Shown in pieces: positions 15,802 to 21,672 of a stretch of DNA of 64,000 nucleotides (positions are counted from its first letter, which is position 1; every line of letters starts with the position of its first letter). The DNA is taken from the NCBI RefSeq assembly GCF_000571935.1, contig NZ_ATAX01000028.1, positions 476,824 to 540,823 of the forward strand. Reading direction: 5' to 3'. Both the position numbers and the translations under genes were made by a program. The notes beneath the pieces were generated by a model, which worked only from the letters and a program-made list of their open reading frames with translations, did no database searches and was not told the origin of the DNA. This DNA comes from Ruminococcus flavefaciens 007c. Lineage in GTDB: Bacteria > Bacillota > Clostridia > Oscillospirales > Ruminococcaceae.

Positions 15802-17070
15802 TTATTTCAGATACTTGTCCATGATACCGCAGAAGTCAAATGTTGCAAAATAATCTGCCGCTGTTTCTGCACGGCGTATCATCTTCACACTGTCGTCCTC
15901 GCAGAGGAGCAGTTCAGCAGAACGCAGTTTACCGTTATAATTGTAACCCATAGAAAAACCATGTGCGCCGGTATCGTGAATATATATCAGGTCTCCGATA
16001 TCAGTAGGAGGCAGCATTCTGTCAATGGCAAACTTATCATTGTTTTCGCACAGACCGCCTGTAACATCACACATATAGGTGCATGGCTGATCCTCTTTTC
16101 CGAGAACAGTGATATGGTGGTATGCACCGTACATTGCAGGTCGCATAAGATTTGCGGCACAGGCGTCACAGCCGACATATTCCTTGTAGATATGCTTCTT
16201 GTGCAGTACCCTTGTTATCAGTGCACCGTAAGGAGCAAGCATGAATCTGCCCATTTCGGTGAATATGGCAACATCTCCAAGTCCTGCCGGAACAAGTATA
16301 TCTTCATATACCCTGCGTACTCCCTCACCGATCGCAAGAATGTCATTAGGAGTCTGATCAGGTTTATACGCTACTCCTACACCGCCTGAAAGATTGATGA
16401 ATGTGATATCGGCACCTGTTTCTTTCCTGAGATCAGCCGCAAGCTGGAACATCTGCTTGGCAAGTGTGGGATAATAGTCATTGGTTACAGTATTCGATGC
16501 AAGAAAAGCGTGTATGCCAAAATGCTTTGCCCCCTTCTCCATAAGCATACGGAAGCCCTCAAACATCTGCTTGCGGGTAAAGCCATATTTTGCATCCTGC
16601 GGCTTGTCCATAACAAATGTGGATATAGTGAAGTTTCCTCCGGCGTTGAAACGGCAGCATATAGTTTCGGGAATACCTGTCAGTTTTTCAAGATACTCGA
16701 TATGCGTAATGTCATCAAGATTTATGTATGCGCCCAGCTTGTATGCAAACTTGTAATCCTCCGCAGGTGTAACATTCGATGAAAACATTATATCGCTTCC
16801 TGAAAAACCGCAGGCTTCTGCCAGCTGAAGCTCGGTGAGCGAAGAACAGTCAACACCGCAGTCTTCCTCCTGCAGTATTTTCAGTATAAACGGATTAGGA
16901 GTCGCTTTAACTGCAAAATACTCCCTGAATCCCTTGTTCCATGCAAAAGCCTTTTTCACAAGACGTGCATTTTCTCGGATACCTTTTTCATCGTAAATAT
17001 GAAACGGCGTCGGAAATTCCTTAGTTATCTTCTCGGCTTGCTCTTTGGTAAGAAACGGCGTTTTATCCAT
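15802..17070 (-). CDS. lysA: Diaminopimelate decarboxylase
   Basis: A protein of 422 aa of the fold-III PLP decarboxylases. YFAVKATPNP carries the PLP lysine (K55), NLSGGVGVAYKPDQ is the phosphate-binding glycine loop, EMGRFMLAPYG is the family's ExGR motif, and CDVTGGLCENNDKFAIDR with HDTGAHGFSMGYNYNGKLRSAELLL complete the C-terminal active site of the other subunit. It removes CO2 from meso-diaminopimelate to give L-lysine, the last step of the pathway. It is a single-gene unit with a strong promoter and a short leader containing a GC-rich hairpin. The CENND segment differs from the more usual CESGD, so a related amino-acid decarboxylase activity cannot be excluded. Confidence 0.85.
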   Translation of the reverse strand: MDKTPFLTKEQAEKITKEFPTPFHIYDEKGIRENARLVKKAFAWNKGFREYFAVKATPNPFILKILQEEDCGVDCSSLTELQLAEACGFSGSDIMFSSNVTPAEDYKFAYKLGAYINLDDITHIEYLEKLTGIPETICCRFNAGGNFTISTFVMDKPQDAKYGFTRKQMFEGFRMLMEKGAKHFGIHAFLASNTVTNDYYPTLAKQMFQLAADLRKETGADITFINLSGGVGVAYKPDQTPNDILAIGEGVRRVYEDILVPAGLGDVAIFTEMGRFMLAPYGALITRVLHKKHIYKEYVGCDACAANLMRPAMYGAYHHITVLGKEDQPCTYMCDVTGGLCENNDKFAIDRMLPPTDIGDLIYIHDTGAHGFSMGYNYNGKLRSAELLLCEDDSVKMIRRAETAADYFATFDFCGIMDKYLK

Positions 17071-17121
17071 ATCGGTTGCTCCTTTTTAAATAATTCTGAA
17101 TAGGTGTACATTCCACCTTAA

Positions 17122-17154
17122 ACGACAAAACGGCACTGATCTCTCAGCGCCGTT
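17122..17154 (-). promoter_or_regulatory. Terminator-like hairpin in the lysA leader
   Basis: On the minus strand ACGGCGCTGA pairs with TCAGTGCCGT (one G-U pair) and is followed by TTTTGTCGTTT. It starts only about 8 bases after the expected transcription start, so there is no room for a riboswitch sensor in front of it. It could be an RNA-stabilising 5' stem or a simple attenuator. Confidence 0.55.
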
Positions 17155-17167
17155 GCTCACTTGGTAT

Positions 17168-17196
17168 ATTATAACAAATCAGGTCATATTTGTCAA
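17168..17196 (-). promoter_or_regulatory. Promoter of lysA, TTGACA-17-TATAAT
   Basis: On the minus strand both boxes are perfect consensus (-35 at 17196-17191, -10 at 17173-17168). Confidence 0.92.
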
Positions 17197-17240
17197 GCAT
17201 CCGTGAAGGTTATTATTTGCCGCCGATTCTTGTAGCATTT

Positions 17241-17501
17241 TCAGTCAATAAGATCATTCTGGAAACGTGACAAATGCTCGAAAGGCAGGATCTGCCGGCC
17301 TCTGAACAGTCCACAGCCGTCGTTTATAAGCTGATTGTTTATAGCCTTGAACATATTTACGTCTATCTCCGCAAGCTCAAGCTCCTGCAATCTGGTAAGG
17401 CGCTCGAATGCCTCGTCGAAATAAACGCACTCGCCCACAGGTATCTCGTCACGCTTGGAATGGAAGGATATTGATTTTGATAGCGGACAAGTAGCGGACA
17501 A
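17241..17501 (-). pseudogene. Possible C-terminal gene fragment at the element's left flank
   Basis: An open frame of 86 codons, of which about residues 10-86 (from ISFHSKRDEIPVGECVYFDE to the end) look protein-like, with an even helical pattern. No good start codon or ribosome site is visible, and the first residues are low quality. It lies just outside the left border of the integrative element, in DNA that would have been downstream of tRNA-Glu before insertion. I do not recognise the family. It may be the tail of a gene lost by an earlier rearrangement. Confidence 0.4.
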
Positions 17502-17568
17502 ACCCCATTTTCAGTATAAAAGAAAAACTCGGAAATAACGTATTTACGCTGCTTCCGAGACTTTGAAG

Positions 17569-17591
17569 AAGTGACCCGTACGGGAATTGAA
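17569..17591. repeat. Left attachment site (attL), tRNA-Glu 3' end
   Basis: GTGACCCGTACGGGAATTGA and three adjoining bases match the tRNA-Glu end at 39292-39314 exactly. The rest of a tRNA is absent here. Confidence 0.9.
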
Positions 17592-17706
17592 AGTCCCCAG
17601 CGAGTTTTCAAAGCTTGTCGCAATATTGAGAAAACGCCGAAATTACGGTGTTTCAGAGCAATTCAGAAAAATTGGATTTTTCCGTTTTTTCCTACTTTTT
17701 TGCACC

Positions 17707-17729
17707 AATAAAGAACAAATAAAGAACAA
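17707..17729 (+). repeat. Integrase arm-site-like direct repeat, copy 1
   Basis: AATAAAGAACAA occurs twice in tandem, 116 bases inside the left border. Copies 2 and 3 are at 17785 and 39202. Confidence 0.7.
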
Positions 17730-17784
17730 GATTTTGTCTCAGCGTGCCTTTCCTGCGGTGCAAAATCGAAATCAGCCATGTTTG

Positions 17785-17806
17785 ATAAAGAACAAATAAA
17801 GAACAA
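17785..17806 (+). repeat. Integrase arm-site-like direct repeat, copy 2
   Basis: The same tandem AAAGAACAAATAAAGAACAA occurs 78 bases after copy 1, in the same orientation. Confidence 0.7.
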
Positions 17807-17891
17807 AATTGACGCTTTACAAAAAGTAAATGTTGTTTCCGGGTTTTGTGCATATGGAAAAATTTTCATTTTGTATAAACCTGAAAAGCAC

Positions 17892-17934
17892 TTGACTTTC
17901 GTGCTTATTTCGTTTATAATATAAGCACGAAAGT
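17892..17934 (+). promoter_or_regulatory. AbiE promoter with palindromic operator
   Basis: TTGACT (17892-17897) and TATAAT (17915-17920) are 17 bases apart. ACTTTCGTGCTTAT (17895-17908) is the exact inverted repeat of ATAAGCACGAAAGT (17921-17934), so the arms cover the -35 edge and the start region around the -10 box. AbiEi antitoxins are known to bind inverted repeats in their own promoter and repress it; the repeat pair here fits that. Confidence 0.85.
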
Positions 17935-17945
17935 TGGTGATGATT

Positions 17946-18530
17946 ATGAAGGACATGGCAGAACTTATAAAAGAGTATGGTTATATAACGCCTGAAATTG
18001 CGGCAAAAAATGGAATTTCAAAATATAAGTTTTATAAATATGTGCGTGAGAACGACCTGGAACAGGTCGAGCACGGTATCTATATTCCACAAGACGAATG
18101 GGTAGATGAGCTGTATGTGCTTCATAAGAGATGTCCCAACGCCGTTTTCTCGCATAACGAAGCGTTGTATTTCTACGGTCTGACGGACAGAGAGCCGTTA
18201 GTTCATACGCTTACTGTGTACAGCGGTTATAATGCTCACAGGCTGACTGCAGACGGAAGATGCAAGGTATACACCGTGAAGAAAGAATTGCTCGATGTCG
18301 GAAAAGTCTTCGTCAAGGATAACTGCGGTAATGAGATACCGATGTACGATCTTGAGAGGACTATATGCGATCTTGTACGAAGCAGAAGCACGATAGATAT
18401 ACAGGAATTCTTGCCTGCATTGAAAGCCTATGCAGCAAGAAAAGATAAAGACCTGAACAAGCTATTTGAGTATTCAAAATTGTTCAGGATACAGAACGTT
18501 GTTCGTAAATATATGGAGGTGTTACTATAA
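17946..18530 (+). CDS. abiEi: AbiEi-family antitoxin / transcriptional repressor
   Basis: A protein of 194 aa with an N-terminal winged helix-turn-helix (ELIKEYGYITPEIAAKNGISKYKFYKYVRENDLEQVEHGIYI), as in AbiEi_4-type antitoxins, and a C-terminal domain starting at about residue 60 (FSHNEALYFYGLTDREP, YDLERTICDLVRSRSTID). In type IV toxin-antitoxin AbiE the protein represses its operon and counters the nucleotidyltransferase toxin without direct binding. ATG at 17946 is used because it follows GGTG at a suitable distance, but upstream codons 17934-17940 are possible. It sits first in the element and one base before abiEii. Confidence 0.88.
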   Translation: MKDMAELIKEYGYITPEIAAKNGISKYKFYKYVRENDLEQVEHGIYIPQDEWVDELYVLHKRCPNAVFSHNEALYFYGLTDREPLVHTLTVYSGYNAHRLTADGRCKVYTVKKELLDVGKVFVKDNCGNEIPMYDLERTICDLVRSRSTIDIQEFLPALKAYAARKDKDLNKLFEYSKLFRIQNVVRKYMEVLL

Positions 18531-18531
18531 T

Positions 18532-19371
18532 ATGCAATTAACGCCCGAACAAGTAAAAGGCAGGATCAAGAATCTTGCAAAAGTGAAAAACGCAGACGCC
18601 AGAGTGCTGATGCGAATATATATGATGGAGCGTTTCCTTGAGCGTGTCGCAAACTCTGAATACAAGGACAACTTCGTAATAAAAGGTGGAATGCTGGTCA
18701 CTGCTATGGTAGGTGTGGCACTCCGCTCTACAATGGACATAGATACAAGCATTAGAAATAAGAACCTTTCAGCTGCTGATTCAAGGAGCATCATAGAGAA
18801 TATAACCGCTGTTGATCTCGGAGACGGAGTGAGGTTTGAGATTAAGGATATTTCTGACATTATGGACGAGATGGAATATCCGGGTATCAGAGTCACATTG
18901 AATGCGGTAATGGACAGGCTCATCACGCCAATGAAGATAGATATCTCAACAGGTGATGCGGTTACTCCGCGGGCAATAGAGTATGATTATAAGCTGATGT
19001 TTGATGACCGTTCGATAAAGCTATGGTCATATAATCTCGAAACGATACTTGCAGAAAAGCTCCAGACTATCCTTGCAAGAAGCGTACTCAATACCCGTAT
19101 GAGAGATTTCTATGACATCTATATTCTTCTTTCTTTGTATGAGAACAAGATTGACGATACGGTATTCAAAAAAGCCTTCGATGCGACCTGTCAGAAGCGT
19201 GGCACAGTGAATCTGATACAGAACGCTCCGGCAATAATATCCAACATCAACAGTGATGACACTCTGCATAAGCTATGGGACGCATATCAGAAGAAGTATC
19301 CTTATGCGGAAAAGATCCAATATGCTGATATCATTCAGGGCGTGAAAAGCCTGTTAGGAAAGCTTACATAA
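18532..19371 (+). CDS. abiEii: AbiEii-family nucleotidyltransferase toxin
   Basis: A protein of 279 aa of the DNA-polymerase-beta-like nucleotidyltransferase family. FVIKGGMLV (K51-G52-G53) and RSTMDIDTSI (D69, D71) form the catalytic core, and the C-terminal ETILAEKLQTILARSVLNTRMRDFYDIYIL block is the usual helical half with K, R and D residues. AbiEii adds nucleotides to targets (tRNA acceptor ends for related MenT toxins) and stops growth on phage infection. ATG at 18532 follows GGAGGTG (18514-18520); longer frames overlap the antitoxin. The presence of five tRNA genes 760 bases downstream is notable given the tRNA targets known for relatives. Confidence 0.88.
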   Translation: MQLTPEQVKGRIKNLAKVKNADARVLMRIYMMERFLERVANSEYKDNFVIKGGMLVTAMVGVALRSTMDIDTSIRNKNLSAADSRSIIENITAVDLGDGVRFEIKDISDIMDEMEYPGIRVTLNAVMDRLITPMKIDISTGDAVTPRAIEYDYKLMFDDRSIKLWSYNLETILAEKLQTILARSVLNTRMRDFYDIYILLSLYENKIDDTVFKKAFDATCQKRGTVNLIQNAPAIISNINSDDTLHKLWDAYQKKYPYAEKIQYADIIQGVKSLLGKLT

Positions 19372-19387
19372 CAGCGTATACCGCAAA

Positions 19388-19545
19388 AATAACAGCTCCT
19401 GTCCGTGTGGATGGGAGCTGTTGCAGTTATCGCAAAATATGCGACAACTCGTTTTAGCAGGAATAGTTGCGTTTTTTGCAATGGTTCATTTTTCAGCTGT
19501 TGCAAATAATGCAACAACTGAACTCTCGCAAATTTTGCGCCAGTT
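19388..19545. repeat. Cluster of short palindromes of the TTGC/GCAA type
   Basis: After an AACAGCTCC...GGGAGCTGTT hairpin, four further imperfect palindromes occur within about 125 bases: GTTGC...GCGACAAC, TTGCGTTTTTTGCAA, GTTGCAAATAATGCAAC and TCGCAAATTTTGCG. The spacing is uneven. They may be operators or arm sites for an element protein. A matching TTGCAA cluster is at 34,033. Confidence 0.6.
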
Positions 19546-19566
19546 CAAAATATACCTGTAGTTTAC

Positions 19567-19595
19567 TTGCTTTTTCCAAAAAGCTATGCTATAAT
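19567..19595 (+). promoter_or_regulatory. Promoter, TTGCTT-17-TATAAT
   Basis: The -35 box lies at 19567-19572 and a perfect -10 box at 19590-19595. It precedes the small ORF at 19671, the HTH gene and the tRNA array. Confidence 0.8.
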
Positions 19596-19670
19596 ACAGG
19601 TAAAGCAAGAACAGAAACGGTCGCTGGACGGCCACTGTATCAAGAATAATTACGAAAGGAGTTAACCGAA

Positions 19671-19778
19671 ATGAAACAGTTTACTATGGTTTATCTGTAC
19701 AGTGAACACTATGAGGAAAGTTTCTACCACGAGAGTGAAGAAGCTCTTATTGTGCTGCGTACAGAACATAGTGGATAG
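19671..19778 (+). CDS. Small ORF of 35 aa
   Basis: ATG at 19671 follows AAAGGAG 8 bases upstream, and there is a clear promoter at 19567. The product is MKQFTMVYLY then an acidic stretch and stops at TAG 19776-19778. It is too short to place in a family. It may be a leader peptide, or the start of a longer gene that has lost its end, because the downstream DNA up to 19891 is non-coding in this frame. Confidence 0.5.
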   Translation: MKQFTMVYLYSEHYEESFYHESEEALIVLRTEHSG

Positions 19779-19891
19779 TCATTTCGGAGAGCACTTTCTT
19801 TGTGTTGTGATCCATACAAATGATAAACACCGTCTGTATGCAAGCAGGCGGTGCTTTTGTTTTCATAATACAAGGAAAGGAGTTGCTCACG

Positions 19892-20116
19892 ATGCCGGTA
19901 ATCGATGTAAAGGCAACGGGTAATAATATAAAAAATATCATCAAGTCTAAAGGCTTTAAAATATCCGATGTGCAGGCAAGATGCGGTTTCAATACACCGC
20001 AGGCTATCTTCAAGTGGATGCGTGGTGATGCTGTTCCCACTATCGACAACCTGATTATACTTGCGGATATGTTTGATGTGCCGATAGATAAAATAATAAT
20101 CGTCACTCGTGTCTGA
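19892..20116 (+). CDS. Small XRE-type helix-turn-helix regulator
   Basis: A protein of 74 aa of the Cro/CI (XRE) type. GNNIKNIIKSKGFKISDVQARCGFNTPQAIFKWMRGDAVPTIDNLIILADMFDVPIDKII contains the two DNA-binding helices (about 24-45) and the typical PTIDNLIILADMFDV third part. GGAAAGGAG precedes ATG at 19892. Such regulators control excision or TA modules of integrative elements. It sits directly before the tRNA array, with 12 bases between its stop and the first tRNA, and shares the promoter at 19567. Confidence 0.85.
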   Translation: MPVIDVKATGNNIKNIIKSKGFKISDVQARCGFNTPQAIFKWMRGDAVPTIDNLIILADMFDVPIDKIIIVTRV

Positions 20117-20128
20117 GTGACTATATAT

Positions 20129-20205
20129 GGCGGATTCGTCTAACAGGTCAGGACAAGAGGCTTTCAATCTCTAAATAGTGGGTTCGATCCCCCTATCCGT
20201 CACCA
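20129..20205 (+). tRNA. tRNA-Glu (UUC), element-borne, weak T-stem
   Basis: The acceptor stem GGCGGAT/ATCCGTC is sound (one G-U pair) and CCA is encoded. The anticodon loop CTTTCAA gives UUC. The T-stem (GTGGG with CCCCT) has a mismatch and a wobble, so folding may be poor. It is first in the array of five. Confidence 0.75.
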
Positions 20206-20268
20206 CAAGTTTACTTTGTATGTAAGCGTTACTCTGCTTTCGCTTACGGAAGATAATAATTATTATAT

Positions 20269-20343
20269 GGTGGTCGTCGTCTAATGGAAGGACGTCAGAT
20301 TGTGGCTCTGAAAATGAGAGTTCGATTCTCTTCGATCACCCCA
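20269..20343 (+). tRNA. tRNA-His (GUG)
   Basis: The extra G at position -1, the pairing GTGGTCG/CGATCAC, C73 and encoded CCA are all typical of tRNA-His. The anticodon loop ATTGTGG gives GUG. Confidence 0.88.
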
Positions 20344-20441
20344 GCGCCGAGCAGGCGCGCGCGGTTTCGCATTTCACTTTTGGCGGAGCGTGAAACATCT
20401 CCGCGCATATAAGTGTCGAAAAACACGACATTTTCAATTAA

Positions 20442-20532
20442 GGGCAAGTATGCATAGCGGCGATTGCAGCGGACTGTAAATCCGCCACCCTTGCGGTAAA
20501 CATCGTAGGTTCAATTCCTACCTTTCCCACCA
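20442..20532 (+). tRNA. tRNA-Tyr (GUA)
   Basis: A long variable arm follows the anticodon loop containing GTA (ACTGTAAAT), typical of bacterial tRNA-Tyr. The acceptor GGGCAAG/CTTTCCC has one C-U mismatch. CCA is encoded. Confidence 0.85.
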
Positions 20533-20568
20533 ATAATAATCTCCGCCAGTTTTTGAGCGGAGACATAC

Positions 20569-20645
20569 GGCGGATTCGTCTAATCGGACAGGACAAGAGG
20601 CTCTCAACCTCTAAATGTCGGGTTCAAATCCCACATCCGTCACCA
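20569..20645 (+). tRNA. tRNA-Glu (CUC), element-borne, weak T-stem
   Basis: The body is similar to the first array tRNA (same acceptor GGCGGAT/ATCCGTC) but the anticodon loop CTCTCAA gives CUC. The T-stem TCGGG/CCCAC has two mismatches. CCA is encoded. Confidence 0.7.
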
Positions 20646-20647
20646 AT

Positions 20648-20742
20648 GGTCGCATAAGCCTAACTGGTAAGGCAGCAGTTTGCTAAACTGTGAGTAATCG
20701 GAGCATTACGATGTCTGAGTTCAAGTCTCAGTGCGACCACCA
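20648..20742 (+). tRNA. tRNA-Ser (GCU)
   Basis: The acceptor GGTCGCA/TGCGACC is perfect, the loop TTGCTAA gives GCU, and a long variable arm is present as in all bacterial tRNA-Ser. CCA is encoded. It is last in the array and lies 3 bases after the previous tRNA. Confidence 0.88.
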
Positions 20743-20748
20743 ATGAGA

Positions 20749-20788
20749 AAGCTCCGTCTGATGTATTGTCAGGCGGAGCTTTTTTGCA
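20749..20788 (+). terminator. Terminator of the tRNA array
   Basis: AAGCTCCGTCTGA pairs with TCAGGCGGAGCTT (one G-U) and six T residues follow. It separates the array from the convergent minus-strand operon. Confidence 0.9.
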
Positions 20789-20808
20789 TATAGTATACAG
20801 TTTGATTA

Positions 20809-21672
20809 TTATACAGGTAATACCAGGTTAGTTTCTGCGTCTATAATCATTGGTAAAAGAAAATGATTAGTATTTTTATTATTAGTATCTTTATCAGAAT
20901 ATCGATACCTACTTGTATATAATAGTATAGTATTATTCTGATAAAACTCAATTATGACATCATATGGATCTTCGTAAAAATGAAGCGTACAATCTCCTGT
21001 TTCTGCTGGCCTCGAAAAGACTATTTCTTCGCCGTAGTGTACTGATTGCGCTCTATAAGCATATGCTTCTAATCGTTCTTGGAAAACAAACTGCTTTTTG
21101 ATATTATCGAATCTGTCGCAAATTATAAATCCACCTACAGTATTATCTTTACATTCTTCAACAGCACGAGTAAAAAGACTAAGAGTGTTTTGTGCTGAAA
21201 AATCGTCTTTCATTCTTAGTTCTTGCAATTTGTGAAAAGCAGCATAAGAACCTATCCATGCAGATGATACATCACGATGTATTTGTTTTTCCTTGATACA
21301 ATAAATATGAGTTTCATTATTATCATCAGCGTAACATAAAATGAATTCAATATTATCTTTATCAGTTGACATGTGTATTTCATATGCCTTGTTTATTGCA
21401 GTTTCAATGTCAAATTCAGATTCATTGTATATCCACCTTAAAAAATCATGTGCATAACCTGTATCATTACCAGCAAATGATAAAGATAGTTTTGGACTGA
21501 TATTAATACACTTCGTGAAACCATATTTACTTATAAGTTTGTACGCTTCATTGCTCCAATTTGATTTATAGGCACCAATCAGTGCAGTTTTTGTATCACT
21601 GTAGATTTGAGTGAGATTGAAAACTTCATCATCGGATTTGATCTCTGTTTTTTCAGCATAAATAAAGCTCAT
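20809..21672 (-). CDS. Proteasome-beta-like (Ntn-hydrolase fold) protein, last gene of the defence-like operon
   Basis: A protein of 287 aa not placed in a named family. Its pattern follows HslV/proteasome-beta subunits: strand-turn-strand at the N-terminus (SFIYAEK... QIYSDTKTALIGAY), CINISPKLSLSFAGNDTGYAHDFLRWI at the place of the proteasomal VIAGFAGGTADAF, and FILCYADDNNETHIYCIKEKQ then SSAWIGSYAAFHKL in place of the GDVVQ... AIGSGGPYA segments. If Met1 is removed, Ser2 would be the free N-terminal nucleophile. Only C-terminal residues beyond about 210 look unrelated. Its ATG overlaps the helicase stop (ATGA), so it is translated with it. Peptidase activity is an inference. Confidence 0.55.
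   Translation of the reverse strand: MSFIYAEKTEIKSDDEVFNLTQIYSDTKTALIGAYKSNWSNEAYKLISKYGFTKCINISPKLSLSFAGNDTGYAHDFLRWIYNESEFDIETAINKAYEIHMSTDKDNIEFILCYADDNNETHIYCIKEKQIHRDVSSAWIGSYAAFHKLQELRMKDDFSAQNTLSLFTRAVEECKDNTVGGFIICDRFDNIKKQFVFQERLEAYAYRAQSVHYGEEIVFSRPAETGDCTLHFYEDPYDVIIEFYQNNTILLYTSRYRYSDKDTNNKNTNHFLLPMIIDAETNLVLPV

Noticed and set aside
17070..17196. A lysine riboswitch in front of lysA
   Set aside because: The leader is only about 90 bases with a single hairpin; lysine riboswitches need about 170 bases and five stems.
19540..19670. A longer gene joining the 35-aa ORF to downstream DNA by frameshift
   Set aside because: Downstream frames up to 19,890 do not give a protein-like sequence, so a single short ORF is the most that can be supported.
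19820..19891. Upstream start for the HTH regulator
   Set aside because: The extra 24 residues have no ribosome site, while AAAGGAG stands before ATG 19892.
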